Below are positions 51,129 through 58,260 of a stretch of DNA of 64,000 nt, piece by piece. Under the pieces are notes generated by a model, which saw nothing but the letters and a program-made list of their open reading frames with translations, ran no database searches and was not told the origin of the DNA. Source of the DNA: Vulcanimicrobium winogradskyi (lineage in GTDB: Bacteria > Vulcanimicrobiota > Vulcanimicrobiia > Vulcanimicrobiales > Vulcanimicrobiaceae); assembly GCA_003134965.1 (NCBI GenBank), contig PLDA01000003.1:806001-870000 (forward strand), written 5' to 3'. Made by a program: the position numbers and the translations under genes. Position 1 is the stretch's first letter, and each line of letters starts with the position of its first letter.

Positions 51129-51157
51129 GATAGAGGGGGATTCCCGGCCCCTCTATC
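51129..51157 (+). terminator. Intrinsic terminator
   Basis: GATAGAGGGG and CCCCTCTATC form a perfect 10-bp stem with a 9-base loop, directly downstream of the gene ending at 51125. The T tract is poor. Confidence 0.65.
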
Positions 51158-51302
51158 GCTTAGTCACGCGCCTCCTCACCCCGGTACGCCGTAAGCGCCG
51201 GCCGCGGCACCGCTCGACCACCTCGTCGATGAGCGAGAGCGCTTTCGTGTCGGCCCACGGAATGTCGACGCGTCCTTGTGCGTCATTGATGAAGGCTTGC
51301 AT
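51153..51302 (-). CDS. Possible 49-residue protein
   Basis: ATG at 51302 opens MQAFINDAQGRVDIPWADTK and ALSLIDEVVERCRGRRLRRT, with coding-like composition and a very basic end. It lies 50 bp downstream of the remnant at 51353-51655 on the same strand and overlaps the terminator of the opposite gene. It may be part of the same decayed locus. Confidence 0.28.
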   Translation of the reverse strand: MQAFINDAQGRVDIPWADTKALSLIDEVVERCRGRRLRRTGVRRRVTKR

Positions 51303-51352
51303 TCTGGTGCCGCAATATGCGCTATGTCGCACGAGGCTGAACCTCGGCAGTC

Positions 51353-51655
51353 TTACATCGCGTTCTTCGTCCCCGCTCGAACCGGCCGAAGCCCGCGTGC
51401 GGTGTAGTGGTTCGGCGTATAGTATCCGGCCGGACGTTTCTCTCCGTTCGCTAGGGGCTTGATGCCGTACTCACGCTCGATCGCGATACCGAGATCCTTG
51501 AGCGCCTGAGACGGCCCCTTGCGCAGGATGATGCGGACCCCGCCATGCGATGGGGCCGAACGTATCTCGTGTTGCGAGACCGCGTTTGATGCAATGATCG
51601 CAGCGCCGGCAGATCCGAGAACTCGACTCCCAGGCGTGAGTTCAAGCGGGTCGCG
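51353..51655 (-). pseudogene. 5'-truncated gene remnant of unknown family
   Basis: A 100-codon minus-strand frame without a start codon reads as convincing protein: GGVRIILRKGPSQALKDLG, IAIEREYGIKPLANGEKRP and AGYYTPNHYTARGLRPVRAG, then ends. The upstream end runs into a terminator-like hairpin at 51662. Probably the tail of a displaced gene; I do not recognise the family. Confidence 0.4.
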
Positions 51656-51661
51656 GGGATG

Positions 51662-51697
51662 GCAGAGGCCCCGTGACGATCATCCCGGGGCCTCTGC
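51662..51697. terminator. Strong hairpin, terminator-like
   Basis: GCAGAGGCCCC and GGGGCCTCTGC form a perfect 11-bp stem around a 14-base loop. No intact gene ends next to it on either strand, so it is probably left from lost DNA, or it insulates the receptor operon. Confidence 0.6.
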
Positions 51698-51851
51698 TTA
51701 TCAACCCGGCTGCAGCTCTGAGGAGCTTTACGGTCGCTCGAGTCGCCGACCGAAAAGAACGGCCACGAACATAGTACGATCGGACTAGAAGGACTCGAAC
51801 GGTCGGTCGCGGCAACACGTCCCATCTCGTTTTCGTGACACGTCGCTCTGG

Positions 51852-54800
51852 GTGGGCTCAAACGTGCATCGACATCTCGCCGCCTTTGTTTCGGCGCTGT
51901 TCTTCGTGCTATTCACGGTCGCGGCAGCGGCGCAAGAGCCGTCGCTATCACGGGCCGTGCAACCGCGCGCGCCGTCTCTTTTCGCGTCGGCGTGGGATGA
52001 CGCCGCTAGCATCGCGCTGGCGCAGGATTTCGCGGCACCCGCCAGCAGCAAGATCACCGTTCGGGTTCTGGACGACATCTCGAAACGGCCGATACCGCGC
52101 GCTAGCGTTCGCATTGTTTCCGAACGCCGCGAATACGACGGGCTTACGGATTCGACGGGCACGTCGCTCTTCGAAAATGTCGAGCCCGGATCGTACGGTG
52201 TTTTTGCCGAGGAGCGCGACTTCGCGTTTGCCCGGACGTACGCGATCATGGCAAAAGGCGGCTCGACCGATACGATCACCATTCTCGGCACGCGCACGCG
52301 CCCGGCTCGCATCGGCTTCGTGCAGTCGCGGGTACCCGCCAAGCCGGACCCGGCGACGGCGGAATCCTTCGATTCCGCTGCCGCCGATATCGCCGGCGGT
52401 GCGGGCGCGGCCCTGAGCAGCCTAACGGCGGTGAACGCGACCAGCGGTTCGTCGGGCATCCAGATCCACAACGAAGGCGCCGGCCTCACGACGGCGACCG
52501 TAAACGGTGCGCCGATCTTTCCCAGCGGCGCGAAGGTTCCGAGCTCGCTGTTCGCCGGCGACATCTTCTCCTCGGCGAGCGTCGCCGGCGGAACGCTCGG
52601 TGCGCCCGCCGGAGCGTTGAACTTCTCGACCTACGAGCCGGTGATCGACTGGGGCGGCGTCGTGCAAGGCCGCCTAGCGGCGCTCAACGCGACGGCTGAC
52701 TCGTTCATGGAACGCGGTACGCTGGGCCGACTCGGGCTCTCCTTCGTGCACGCGCAACGCGCCGAGGGTGCGCCGTTCGAGAACGAATCGTTCACCGACA
52801 CGAGCGGCCAAACGTACGCCCATGACACGCTCCAACGGACGAACGCAGACGCGCTGTCAATGCGGTATGGCTTCGACGTCAACCATACGGGCCATCTCGA
52901 TCTGGGACGCCTCAGCACGGACTCGGCGCAGTACTGCGCCTATCAGACCGGACCGTTTCCGTGCGGCTTCGGCCCCGGGAACTACGAGCGGCACTCGACG
53001 AGCTACGCGCAGTTCCGAGACGAGCTTGCGTTCCCACACCTGTCGCTGACGCTGAACGCATTCGTTTCCAGCTCGACGATCACGTCCGACCTGTCTCGCC
53101 AGACGGTCGAGGACGAGTTGATTGGAGCGTTCAGCCGCTCCGCGATCCGTCGCACCGGCGGCAGCCTGAACCTCGGCTTGCCGCTGACACCGCAGCGTAC
53201 GATTTCGCTCACCGTTTCGTCCGTGTTCGAGTCAGTCGGCGTCCAGGGACAGGGAACCGCGTTGAACCCGACGCCGCTTCAAAGCAGCAGCCGATCAGCG
53301 ATTTCCCTTGGTCTCCCGATCGTTCGGACGCGGCGCTTGCAGAACACACTCGAGCTTGGCACCAATGAGGCGTACGGAACGAGGGCCGCCACGTACGGCT
53401 TGAAGACCGATTATGCACTGACCCCGCGGGACAGCCTGACGGCGTCGGTACGGGGCGGCCAACTGAGCTCACCGCTGTACGCGTTCAACGGCCTGGACGT
53501 GCCGCAGCTCCTCCAAGTCGATTGCGCTTCGGGCCGCGCGCTTGGGAACGGGCCGACCTTCCAAACGAAGCCGTCTCCCACGCAGCAGGCCGACGTCGGC
53601 TATTCCCGGCGCTCCGAAACATACCAGATCGGTGTGACGGTGTATCATCACGTCGCCAGAGACGCCGCCGTGACAGCCGTGCTACCCGCCGGCGCGCTGC
53701 CGTCAATGCTGTTCGACGCAGCGTACTTCAGCGACGCCGGCTCGGTCGCATCGCGGGAATGCGGCGTTCCGTTCACGCTCGGGTCTTCCAGCCTGTGGTA
53801 CACGACGACGGCGCCGGTATCTCGCCTCGTCAACGACGGACTCGATGTGAGCGCGCGCGTCGACGTCAACCCACGCATAGCCGTTACCGCGGCATACTCC
53901 GTCTCGCTGCAGCGCGCGTACGGCGACAGCATGCTTTTCGTCCGTGGTTCGACGGTCAGTCCGGGCGCCGCTCTTCCCGGCGCGACCATCTCGCGGCTCA
54001 ATCTCTCGGGCCGATACGCCGCGAGCCGCGCCACGACCCTGATCCTGAACCTGAACACCTTCGGCGCGAACAACCCGTATCTGTCGCGCCCGTTCGCCAG
54101 CGTCGACGCCGGCGTGCGCGCGCGCTTCGGCTCGAGCGACGTCGTGGTCGCGCTGCAGAACGTCACGAACGCGAACGGCCGAACCTTCCAGGGCTTCGAC
54201 CCTTTCCCGACCCTTACGCAGCCCTACACGCCGCGGACCTTCAGCATCCGCACGCGCTTCGCGCTCGGACGGCAAAACATCGACCGCGCCGACTACCTTT
54301 CGAAGCCCGTACCGCTCAGCGCGTCGCTGTTGGCGTACGCTCCGGTCGACTACGAGCCGCGGCCGCCTCAAGGCTGGCTTGCGCCCGCAACCGGCGCCGC
54401 GTTGTGCGGGCCGGAGTCGCTTGCGCTCGCCAAACAGTATCTCGACGCGATCGCACGGTACGACGGCGGCCTCTCGCAGGCCGCTGCGAACGGCTCCTCG
54501 GTCGCGCCGGCGCAGTTCGGCGACATGACACTCACTCCGCTCGCGAGCCGGTCGGTGTACTCGATCCGCGTCGAATTCTCCCGCACCAGCCGGACCGGCT
54601 TCGCGCCGTTCTTGCGATGCAGCACGATCCACGAAGGCACGTATGACCAAGCGCGCTCGCTGGACCTCTACATCCCGAGTTGGCGGCAGCGCGATCAAGA
54701 CGGCCCCTACGTCCTGTATTACGCGCCGCAAGTCGGAATTTACACGGCGCCCGACCCGGTGAACGCAACGGCCGGCGCCGATAGTCCGCCGACGTCGCTC

Positions 54801-55148
54801 CCGGCGCATACGCCGGCCGAGCCGTTTGCGCTCGCAGCATCGTGCCCGCGGTCGATCGCTCCGGCGACCGCGGAGACCGTCGCGCGCCTGAAGGAATACA
54901 TCGAGCAATTCGAGCGCGGACTGAAGCCGCCGCCGCCCGATGGCTTCACGATCTCGAAGCATGCGGCACGTGCAGAGACCTGGCTGGAGATCCGCGCCGA
55001 CGACCGTGCCCTCTCGGACGCCCTCGTCCAATGTCTGGCTATTCCCTCCGTCTTCTCGAAGAGCATATCCGAGCGCGGCTTGGGCGGTGCCACGCCTCCC
55101 AGCATTAATTATGCGCCGAGCGTCGGGTTCTACGTCAAGATCCCGTGA
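51852..55148 (+). CDS. TonB-dependent receptor with duplicated C-terminal domain
   Basis: Outer-membrane receptor, 1098 residues. Signal peptide ending VAAAAQ near residue 28 (a GTG at 51864, 8 bases after GGGTGG, is an alternative start). At about 65-150 lies a carboxypeptidase-regulatory-like beta domain (KITVRVLDDISKRPIPRASV). A plug-like region follows (GIQIHNEGAGLTTATVNGAP), then a long barrel ending near residue 815 at YTPRTFSIRTRFALG, the usual last strand. Unusually, about 280 residues follow, comprising two related copies of a Cys-containing domain, each ending in a YAP-x-VG-x-Y phrase. The thioredoxin gene begins 52 bp later, and the secreted Cys-rich peptides are downstream, so a cysteine-rich or thiol-dependent ligand is plausible. 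Confidence 0.83.
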   Translation: MGSNVHRHLAAFVSALFFVLFTVAAAAQEPSLSRAVQPRAPSLFASAWDDAASIALAQDFAAPASSKITVRVLDDISKRPIPRASVRIVSERREYDGLTDSTGTSLFENVEPGSYGVFAEERDFAFARTYAIMAKGGSTDTITILGTRTRPARIGFVQSRVPAKPDPATAESFDSAAADIAGGAGAALSSLTAVNATSGSSGIQIHNEGAGLTTATVNGAPIFPSGAKVPSSLFAGDIFSSASVAGGTLGAPAGALNFSTYEPVIDWGGVVQGRLAALNATADSFMERGTLGRLGLSFVHAQRAEGAPFENESFTDTSGQTYAHDTLQRTNADALSMRYGFDVNHTGHLDLGRLSTDSAQYCAYQTGPFPCGFGPGNYERHSTSYAQFRDELAFPHLSLTLNAFVSSSTITSDLSRQTVEDELIGAFSRSAIRRTGGSLNLGLPLTPQRTISLTVSSVFESVGVQGQGTALNPTPLQSSSRSAISLGLPIVRTRRLQNTLELGTNEAYGTRAATYGLKTDYALTPRDSLTASVRGGQLSSPLYAFNGLDVPQLLQVDCASGRALGNGPTFQTKPSPTQQADVGYSRRSETYQIGVTVYHHVARDAAVTAVLPAGALPSMLFDAAYFSDAGSVASRECGVPFTLGSSSLWYTTTAPVSRLVNDGLDVSARVDVNPRIAVTAAYSVSLQRAYGDSMLFVRGSTVSPGAALPGATISRLNLSGRYAASRATTLILNLNTFGANNPYLSRPFASVDAGVRARFGSSDVVVALQNVTNANGRTFQGFDPFPTLTQPYTPRTFSIRTRFALGRQNIDRADYLSKPVPLSASLLAYAPVDYEPRPPQGWLAPATGAALCGPESLALAKQYLDAIARYDGGLSQAAANGSSVAPAQFGDMTLTPLASRSVYSIRVEFSRTSRTGFAPFLRCSTIHEGTYDQARSLDLYIPSWRQRDQDGPYVLYYAPQVGIYTAPDPVNATAGADSPPTSLPAHTPAEPFALAASCPRSIAPATAETVARLKEYIEQFERGLKPPPPDGFTISKHAARAETWLEIRADDRALSDALVQCLAIPSVFSKSISERGLGGATPPSINYAPSVGFYVKIP

Positions 55149-55200
55149 TCGGCGTCGTTCCACCCAAATAGCCATTCGCCACACCACGAAAGAGCATTAC

Positions 55201-55767
55201 GTGAAGTACAGAGACTTTGTCAGCGGCGTCGCTTTCTTGCTCGTCCTCGCCAGCTGTTGCGCCGGCGTATTCTGGTTCGTGCTGCACTCGAAAGAGACGC
55301 AGCAGGCCGAGAAATTCGTGGCGTTCGCTTCGCTGAAGGGTTCAGCAGCGCCAGCGTTCTCCGTGACGACACTCGACGGGAAGCATATCTCGCCGCAGAA
55401 GCGGGCGAAGCCGCTAGTGGTCGAGGTCTTCGCGACGTGGTGTGAGATATGCACTTCCGAGATCCCCGTACTGAACCACCTCACCGCAACGCATCCCGAC
55501 GTCGATGTCGTGGCCGTCACGGGAAGCAAGAAAGGCGCGAACTTTGAGCCTGAATCGCGATTCGATTTGGAGCGGTACCGCTCGCAGCGCAAGGTAAGGT
55601 ACTCGATCGCATTCGACCCCACGATCGGACTGACGCGGGATTATAAAGTCGTTGGTTTTCCGAGCATCTACGTGATCGATCGGAATGGCAAGATCACGTT
55701 CAACGAGGCCGGAGCGGTGAGTTTCGCCGCGCTCGATGAGGCAGTAAAGGAGGCGTCTTTGGACTAG
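55201..55767 (+). CDS. TlpA/ResA-like membrane-anchored thioredoxin
   Basis: Extracytoplasmic thiol-disulfide oxidoreductase, 188 residues. An N-terminal anchor (FVSGVAFLLVLASCCAGVFWF) is followed by an AhpC-TSA/TlpA-type domain: APAFSVTTLDGKHISPQ, then the active site W80-C-E-I-C84, and the cis-Pro region VVGFPSIYVIDRNGKI. GTG start, 52 bp after the receptor. It can reduce or form disulfides in the periplasm. Next to two six-cysteine secreted peptides it is the natural candidate for their oxidative maturation or for handling their target. Cysteines at 19-20 make lipidation conceivable. Confidence 0.88.
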   Translation: MKYRDFVSGVAFLLVLASCCAGVFWFVLHSKETQQAEKFVAFASLKGSAAPAFSVTTLDGKHISPQKRAKPLVVEVFATWCEICTSEIPVLNHLTATHPDVDVVAVTGSKKGANFEPESRFDLERYRSQRKVRYSIAFDPTIGLTRDYKVVGFPSIYVIDRNGKITFNEAGAVSFAALDEAVKEASLD

Positions 55768-55928
55768 AGCTACTGGTCACAGCCCGGTCCTTTACGGGTT
55801 TCGATGGACCGGTTCTGGCGCTGCCAGATCACGACAAGGAGCCCCGACTCCAATTACCGGCGTTAGACCTATTACTGCACTCGCGATAGGACAGCGTGGT
55901 TCACCAGCTGCCGTCGAGGGGGCACACG

Positions 55929-56022
55929 ATGCGGAAGGTCGTTATCGCCTAGTTCTTTGGGCGTCGTCTCCCTCGCCGGGACGTTGACCGGTGCTTGTCC
56001 CAGCGGCACGGTCGTGCATTAA
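55929..56022 (+). pseudogene. Possible decayed third Cys-rich peptide gene
   Basis: ATG at 55929 gives MRKVVIA; after removal of one base the frame continues SSLGVVSLAGTLTGACPSGT and stops at 56022. Signal-peptide layout and the A-C-P-S/A-G-(S/T) junction match the two intact peptides downstream. It is frameshifted and truncated before the remaining cysteines. A chance resemblance is possible because it is short. Confidence 0.38.
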
Positions 56023-56143
56023 TGTGCCAACACGTCGCTTGCACCACAGCGCTTAAGGCGCCGGTGTTCCCGGCCAACTCCCTCTCACGTCATTTCACTC
56101 ATGCAACCGCTCGAGCGGTGCGCTCTCAACGAAGGATCACACC

Positions 56144-56296
56144 ATGAAAAGGTTCATCTACGCGTCGCTGCTCTCGATCGGCGCCTTTGTCGGAACCATC
56201 GCGGTCGCCTCGGCCTGCTCGCCCGGCACGCATACGTGCTATGTGTGCGCAGACGACGCATGCACCCAGCAAATCAAGCTGTGCTGCGTCGACTGA
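56144..56296 (+). CDS. Secreted six-cysteine peptide 1
   Basis: 50 residues. Signal peptide MKRFIYASLLSIGAFVGTIA with a consensus AxA site (ASA) giving a mature peptide of about 26 residues that starts with Cys: CSPGTHTCYVCADDAC then TQQIKLCCVD. Cysteine pattern C-x6-C-x2-C-x4-C-x6-CC. AAGGA lies nine bases before the ATG. A near-copy follows 322 bp later with the same cysteine spacing, so the pattern is under selection. It is not a metallothionein, lantibiotic or SCIFF peptide that I can recognise. Probable roles: disulfide-rich toxin/bacteriocin, signal or metal-binding peptide. Confidence 0.85.
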   Translation: MKRFIYASLLSIGAFVGTIAVASACSPGTHTCYVCADDACTQQIKLCCVD

Positions 56297-56335
56297 TTCC
56301 GCGCTAGCGGAAGACGTCAGCAAACTGCTCCGGGA

Positions 56336-56357
56336 CCGGTACGACGATCGGTACCGG
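56336..56357 (+). terminator. Hairpin after peptide gene 1
   Basis: CCGGTAC and GTACCGG pair around an 8-base loop 40 bp after the peptide-1 stop; the equivalent of the stronger hairpin after peptide 2. The T tract is short, so termination may be partial. Confidence 0.55.
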
Positions 56358-56465
56358 CGCTTGCACCACAGCGCTTAAAGGCGCTGATGTTCCCGGCTAT
56401 TCCGTCTCACATCATTTCACTCATGCAACCGCTCGAGCGGTGCGCTCTCAACGAAGGATCACACC

Positions 56466-56621
56466 ATGAAAAGGTTCATCTACGCGTCGCTGCTCTCGAT
56501 CGCCGCCTTTGCCGGAACCATCGCGGTCGCCTCGGCCTGCCCGGCCGGCTCGACTTCGTGCTGGGTGTGCGTAGACGACGGCTGTACCGTGGCAATCAAG
56601 ATGTGCTGCACCTCCGGCTGA
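56466..56621 (+). CDS. Secreted six-cysteine peptide 2
   Basis: 51 residues. Signal peptide nearly identical to that of peptide 1 (MKRFIYASLLSIAAFAGTIA) with cleavage after ASA. Mature peptide CPAGSTSCWVCVDDGC then TVAIKMCCTSG. The same C-x6-C-x2-C-x4-C-x6-CC frame and the shared DD and IK positions define a family, while the residues between cysteines differ. Same upstream palindrome and ribosome site as peptide 1. Its own terminator follows. Function unknown; see peptide 1 for possibilities. Confidence 0.86.
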   Translation: MKRFIYASLLSIAAFAGTIAVASACPAGSTSCWVCVDDGCTVAIKMCCTSG

Positions 56622-56650
56622 TTCCGCGATAGCGGACGACGTAAGCAACT

Positions 56651-56684
56651 GCGCCGGTGCCGGTACGATTATCGGCACCGGCGC
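56651..56684 (+). terminator. Strong hairpin after peptide gene 2
   Basis: GCGCCGGTGCCG and CGGCACCGGCGC form a perfect 12-bp stem with a 10-base loop, 29 bp after the peptide-2 stop. Confidence 0.75.
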
Positions 56685-56693
56685 TTCACCACC

Positions 56694-57680
56694 GCTCGAC
56701 GTTCAGCACGTCGACGTCCGTTCCGCCGTCGCCGGACGCCGCATACTCCAGCCGAACGTGTGCGCGCGTAGCGTCGGCGGGGAAGCATCGCTGCGCGAAG
56801 ATCCGCGGGCTAACGCGCTTGTGGTCATCGCGACCCGACCGACGTGCAGGCGATACGAATCGTACTGCAAGGTATCGACATCCGGGATCCATTGCTTCCA
56901 GTAACCGAAGCGCTGGGACTTCGAACTGTGCGCGCTGTGACGCTGGTGGAGCACGGTCTGCTTTCCCGAAGGCAAGGTTTCGCAGTCGCGGGTGAAAAAC
57001 AGTTGCTCGTGACGACCACGCCGCCGAAATGATTCAGGTTAAAGCGGCCGCAAGCGCACTCGACACACCGGTCGTCGTTCCACCGCCTAGCATCGTGACG
57101 TTCCAGGCGGTGGCGTTTGGCTCGACGCGCTCCCCGAGATGTCGCACGTGCCCTCGTTGCGCAGGTTCCGGGACTCCGAGCTGCGGTTTCGGGCAGCGCC
57201 ATCGTGCTATCGGGTTACCCAGATGCCGTCTCTCGCGGTAAGATACTCGTCGCGCAACTCGATCTGCCGAGCTTCGGCGAACACTATACCCAAGTCTATC
57301 GTATCCGTACGTTGGATGCATCGTCGGTCGGAAGTGTCCTCGCATGTGCGCTGATGGACCTGGCATGCTTCCTGAACGAGGAAGAGATCTACACCGGACT
57401 TCGTGCGGACATCTTGGCTGCCGAGATATGTCCGCGCTATTATCAGATTTGCGACACGCCGGGGCAGTTTGAGTACGGCGCCACCGACATTGTGCGCATT
57501 CCGAATGTGCAATTCCAAGAGCGGATGACGCCGTTTAGCACGTTCGAACACGGTGGTCATTTACGTGGCGATGCAGAGCCACGCCTCGCTACGGTACTCG
57601 GCCCGCGGACTTACGTCGCTGCCTCGCTGCTGCTGCGCGACCGATACTTTCCGAAGTTGTGGCCTATGTTTTGCCGTTGA
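56694..57680 (+). pseudogene. Frameshifted secretin-like gene remnant
   Basis: Successive frames give pieces of secretin N-domains: PLDVQHVDVRSAV and EDPRANALVVIATRPT, then after a +1 shift DVQAIRIVLQGIDIRDP, a stop near 57030, and in a third frame ALVAQVPGLRAAVSGSAIVL, GYPDAVSRGKILVAQLDLP and VYRIRTLDASSVG. The repeated theme 'N-x-L-V-V-x-G-x-P ... V-L-x-x-L-D-x-P' is the N1/N3 fold of type II/IV-pilus secretins. At least two frameshifts and a stop make it non-functional. It may once have served export for the element. Confidence 0.55.
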
Positions 57681-58013
57681 ACCGCCTGGAAGCACGTCGT
57701 GGCGAGCCGACCTCCGAGAACGCGGGCGCGCGTTGTTACTTCGTCGGTATAGGCGCCGCCACGAGGCGCTCGGCGTGGGGGCTCGCTACGAGGGAATGCC
57801 GGCCTGTTGGGCACCACTTGATGCGCCAGCCCGAGATATGGGAACGGGCCAGCCGCACTCAGCCGGCGGACGCGACGCCGCCGCGCCGATTGGACCACCG
57901 GATGGACCACAGCGAAGCGATAGAGTGGGAGTGTGCCAGATATCCGTACATGGGGCGCGCGTCACAAGCGGCGTATGAAAAACGAGACTGCATATGGCTG
58001 CAGCCTCGTAGAT

Positions 58014-58089
58014 TGGCTCCCGGAGTTGGACTCGAACCAACGACCCGCTGATTAACAGTCAGCTGCTCTACCAACTGAGCTATCCGGGA
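58014..58089 (-). tRNA. tRNA-Asn (GTT)
   Basis: 76 nt including an encoded CCA. A complete cloverleaf can be drawn: acceptor TCCCGGA/TCCGGGA, D arm GCTC...GAGC, anticodon stem GCTGA/TCAGC with loop CTGTTAA (anticodon GTT), T arm GTTGG-TTCGAGT-CCAAC. Its 3' 50 bases are duplicated at 50172-50221, marking it as the integration target. Confidence 0.98.
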
Positions 58090-58260
58090 ATGCCGCGCAC
58101 TTGGATTCAACGGTTCCGGCTCGCCCCCTTGCAGGATGCCCTCCCTCGCAGCGGCGCCTGCTTGCTCGAGCATCGGCGACCTTGGGCGGCGGAACAAACT
58201 TTGCTTTACGAAGGCAGCCGGCAACGGGAAGACCGGGGGACGTGCGAATAGCTAGCGCGC

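Larger units (their letters stand above)
56036..56684 (+). repeat. Tandem duplication (322-bp period) carrying the peptide genes
   Basis: Unit 1 begins CGCTTGCACCACAGCGCTTA at 56036 and unit 2 begins with the same 20 bases at 56358, an offset of 322 bp that is also the distance between the two ATGs. Each unit contains the palindrome CCGCTCGAGCGG (56107-56118; 56429-56440), an identical stretch through AACGAAGGATCACACC to the ATG, a peptide gene and a hairpin. The signal-peptide halves are nearly identical; the mature halves have diverged. Confidence 0.9.
50222..58063. mobile_element. Integrative element in tRNA-Asn, about 7.8 kb
   Basis: It lies between the partial tRNA copy and the intact tRNA-Asn. 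It carries a short unknown gene, gene remnants, a TonB-dependent receptor, a TlpA-type thioredoxin, two tandem Cys-rich peptide genes and a broken secretin-like gene, with long poorly coding stretches unlike the tightly packed flanks. No intact integrase is inside, so it is probably immobile now. The 50222-50735 stretch has one weak short frame and nothing else recognisable; 57681-58013 has nothing I can support. Confidence 0.75.

Noticed and set aside
57659..58051. Open frames across the tRNA-Asn region
   Set aside because: They read through the tRNA gene and show no protein-like motifs; the same apparent peptide occurs at the att copy simply because the DNA is duplicated.
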